From the NCBI GenBank assembly GCA_026395675.1, contig JAPLYF010000079.1:1-7834 (forward strand): a stretch of DNA of 7,834 nucleotides, given 5' to 3'. The DNA is from Candidatus Parcubacteria bacterium. Lineage in GTDB: Bacteria; Patescibacteriota; Patescibacteriia; CAIXNZ01. Made by a program: the position numbers and the translations under genes. Within the stretch, counting starts at the first letter, position 1; every line of letters begins with the position of its first letter. The notes below the pieces were generated by a model. The model was not told where the DNA came from and searched no databases. It saw only the letters and a program-made list of their open reading frames with translations. This document shows, piece after piece, positions 7,188-7,834 of this stretch.

Positions 7188-7204
7188 GATTAAGGATGTA
7201 TAAT
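7176..7204 (+). promoter_or_regulatory. Sigma70-type promoter for the first coiled-coil gene
   Basis: TTTACA (7176-7181) and a perfect TATAAT (7199-7204) are separated by exactly 17 bp. The expected transcription start is near 7211, which leaves a leader of only about 14 nt before the ATG at 7225, with no Shine-Dalgarno. This is the best promoter match in the window, and it implies the downstream small gene is transcribed separately from the membrane peptidase gene. Confidence 0.75.
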
Positions 7205-7224
7205 GTGGATATAAGTTTAAAAAT

Positions 7225-7524
7225 ATGACTGAAAATAATCAAAATTATTTAACTCAAAAGCAATTCCACGAAGGATTAGCTGAGTTTACCGAAGAAACCT
7301 TACTACCGGCTATGGAAAAAATGCTGGATGAAAAATTAGAGCCGATCAAGCAAAAACTTCATTCAATTGAATTGGAAATTGAGGATATAAAAATAGCCAT
7401 AGAGCGAATAGATAAAAGGTCTGACGAAGATGTTAAAGGTATTTATTTTGAGATAGAAAAATTAAAAAATAGAATTGGAGAATTAGAACAGCAAGTAAAG
7501 CTCTTAAAAACTGAAAGAGCTTAA
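7225..7524 (+). CDS. Small coiled-coil protein, function unknown (copy 1)
   Basis: A 99-residue, highly charged protein. Residues 1-35 contain YLT (8-10) and the block LAEFTEETLLPA (18-29), shared with the next gene. From about residue 30 to the end it is a continuous heptad-like helix with Leu/Ile spacing (for example LHSIELEIEDIKIAIERI, then IEKLKNRIGELEQQVKLL), so it is probably an oligomeric coiled coil. There is no signal peptide, membrane segment or catalytic motif. The start at ATG 7225 is supported by the well-placed promoter just upstream and by alignment with the paralogue's start. I do not recognise the family. It could be a structural or adaptor protein, but the sequence does not say which. 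Confidence 0.75.
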   Translation: MTENNQNYLTQKQFHEGLAEFTEETLLPAMEKMLDEKLEPIKQKLHSIELEIEDIKIAIERIDKRSDEDVKGIYFEIEKLKNRIGELEQQVKLLKTERA

Positions 7525-7535
7525 ACATTTTGTTC
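7498..7535 (+). terminator. Possible weak terminator hairpin at the end of coiled-coil copy 1
   Basis: AAGCTCTT (7498-7505) and AAGAGCTT (7515-7522) form a perfect 8-bp stem with a 9-base A-rich loop. The stem overlaps the TAA stop, and a T-rich stretch (CATTTTGTTCCTCTTT) begins four bases later. The stem is AT-rich and the T tract interrupted, so termination would be partial at best. Confidence 0.35.
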
Positions 7536-7557
7536 CTCTTTGTAATAGATCAAGCCC

Positions 7558-7563
7558 TATAAT
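7558..7563 (+). promoter_or_regulatory. Candidate -10 element for the second coiled-coil gene
   Basis: A perfect TATAAT lies 25 bp before the ATG at 7589, at a spacing much like that upstream of the first copy (20 bp). No good -35 hexamer sits at 16-18 bp; the nearest, TTGTTC at 7530-7535, would need a 22-bp spacer. This is therefore a -10-only call. Confidence 0.45.
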
Positions 7564-7588
7564 AAAGATATCAAAATTAATTCAAGAT

Positions 7589-7825
7589 ATGGAGAACGAA
7601 CAAAAATATTTAACTAAAACTGAATTAGCCGAATTTACTGAAGAAACTTTATTGCCGGCTGTGGAAAGAATTATTGAAAATAAGCTCGAGGAAAAACTCG
7701 AGGAAAAACTTGAGACAAAGCTAAGTGCCAAATTTGGTGAATTTATGCATGAAATAAAAAGCCATATTGATGAAAAACTAGCTGATTTTAAAGACGATAT
7801 CATTGCAGAAATAAAGAGGACTTAG
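7589..7825 (+). CDS. Small coiled-coil protein, function unknown (copy 2, paralogue)
   Basis: A 78-residue charged protein, paralogous to the gene at 7225-7524. It has YLT (7-9) and the identical block LAEFTEETLLPA (13-24), with four fewer residues between them than the first copy. It continues with a KLEE-type four-residue repeat (about 32-47), then an amphipathic helix ending in IIAEIKRT. The downstream half is unlike that of copy 1, so the shared part is the N-terminal motif and the coiled-coil character. There is no signal peptide or membrane segment. It has its own candidate -10 box 64 bp downstream of the first copy, and the stop TAG lies 9 bases from the window end. A long open frame on the opposite strand is a low-complexity shadow. 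Function unknown. Confidence 0.72.
   Translation: MENEQKYLTKTELAEFTEETLLPAVERIIENKLEEKLEEKLETKLSAKFGEFMHEIKSHIDEKLADFKDDIIAEIKRT
7685..7720 (+). repeat. Tandem 12-bp repeat encoding a four-residue LEEK unit
   Basis: CTCGAGGAAAAA occurs twice back to back (7685-7696, 7697-7708), followed by a diverged third unit CTTGAGACAAAG (7709-7720). It encodes LEEK, LEEK, LETK within the second coiled-coil gene. The two exact copies suggest recent slippage expansion that keeps the frame and the helix charge pattern. Confidence 0.7.
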
Positions 7826-7834
7826 AATCTTTGC

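Noticed and set aside
7582..7803. Minus-strand Ser-rich open frame opposite the second coiled-coil gene
   Set aside because: A low-complexity Ser/Phe reading of GAA/AAA-rich coding sequence; the + strand protein has a paralogue next door.
7225..7825. The small proteins as RiPP precursors for the radical SAM enzymes
   Set aside because: They are charged coiled coils with no Cys-rich or Gly-rich core, and they have their own promoters, separated from the cassette by an unrelated membrane-protein gene.

Overview
This is an AT-rich window (roughly 30% GC by eye) with every recognisable gene on the + strand and standard-code stops (TAA, TAG, and a TGA that ends the fourth gene). The best promoter (TTTACA, 17 bp, TATAAT) looks bacterial, and none of the visible start codons has a convincing Shine-Dalgarno sequence. 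Low GC, tight packing, many lineage-specific small proteins and an oversized A24 prepilin-type peptidase suggest a reduced bacterial genome such as a candidate phylum (Patescibacteria/CPR) member. That placement is inference; there is no rRNA or marker gene here.

Region 1 (2-5618) is a very compact five-gene run, with gaps of 3 and 10 bp and overlaps of 10 and 14 bp, and is the most interesting part. In order it holds: the C-terminal part of a radical SAM enzyme; a protein with an unrecognised N-terminal half and an APH/choline-kinase-like kinase domain; a complete 283-residue radical SAM enzyme; a 600-residue fusion of a radical SAM enzyme with a degenerate kinase-like domain; and a protein ending in a phosphohistidine swivelling domain of the PEP-utilising enzyme type, without the ATP-grasp and PEP-binding domains that normally serve it. 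The three radical SAM proteins are paralogues. They share a single-auxiliary-cluster (twitch-like) C-terminus: one upstream Cys, then CxxCx5C, then a W-x-x-Y-x5-G-x-x-E-F tail. The first radical SAM gene and the following kinase gene lie in the same reading frame, separated by one TAA and one codon, which is the layout seen fused in the fourth gene. Together they look like an undescribed radical SAM / kinase / phosphohistidine cassette that probably modifies a small molecule or peptide. The substrate cannot be read from the window.

Region 2 (5676-7172) is a membrane protein with both catalytic-aspartate motifs of the A24 (type IV prepilin / preflagellin) peptidases. It is about twice the usual length, because several extra membrane segments and a large soluble helical block lie before a peptidase-like C-terminal membrane segment.

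Region 3 (7173-7834) holds two small charged coiled-coil proteins in tandem. They are paralogues sharing a 12-residue block whose codons differ only synonymously. Each has its own candidate promoter or -10 element, and a small hairpin lies at the end of the first.
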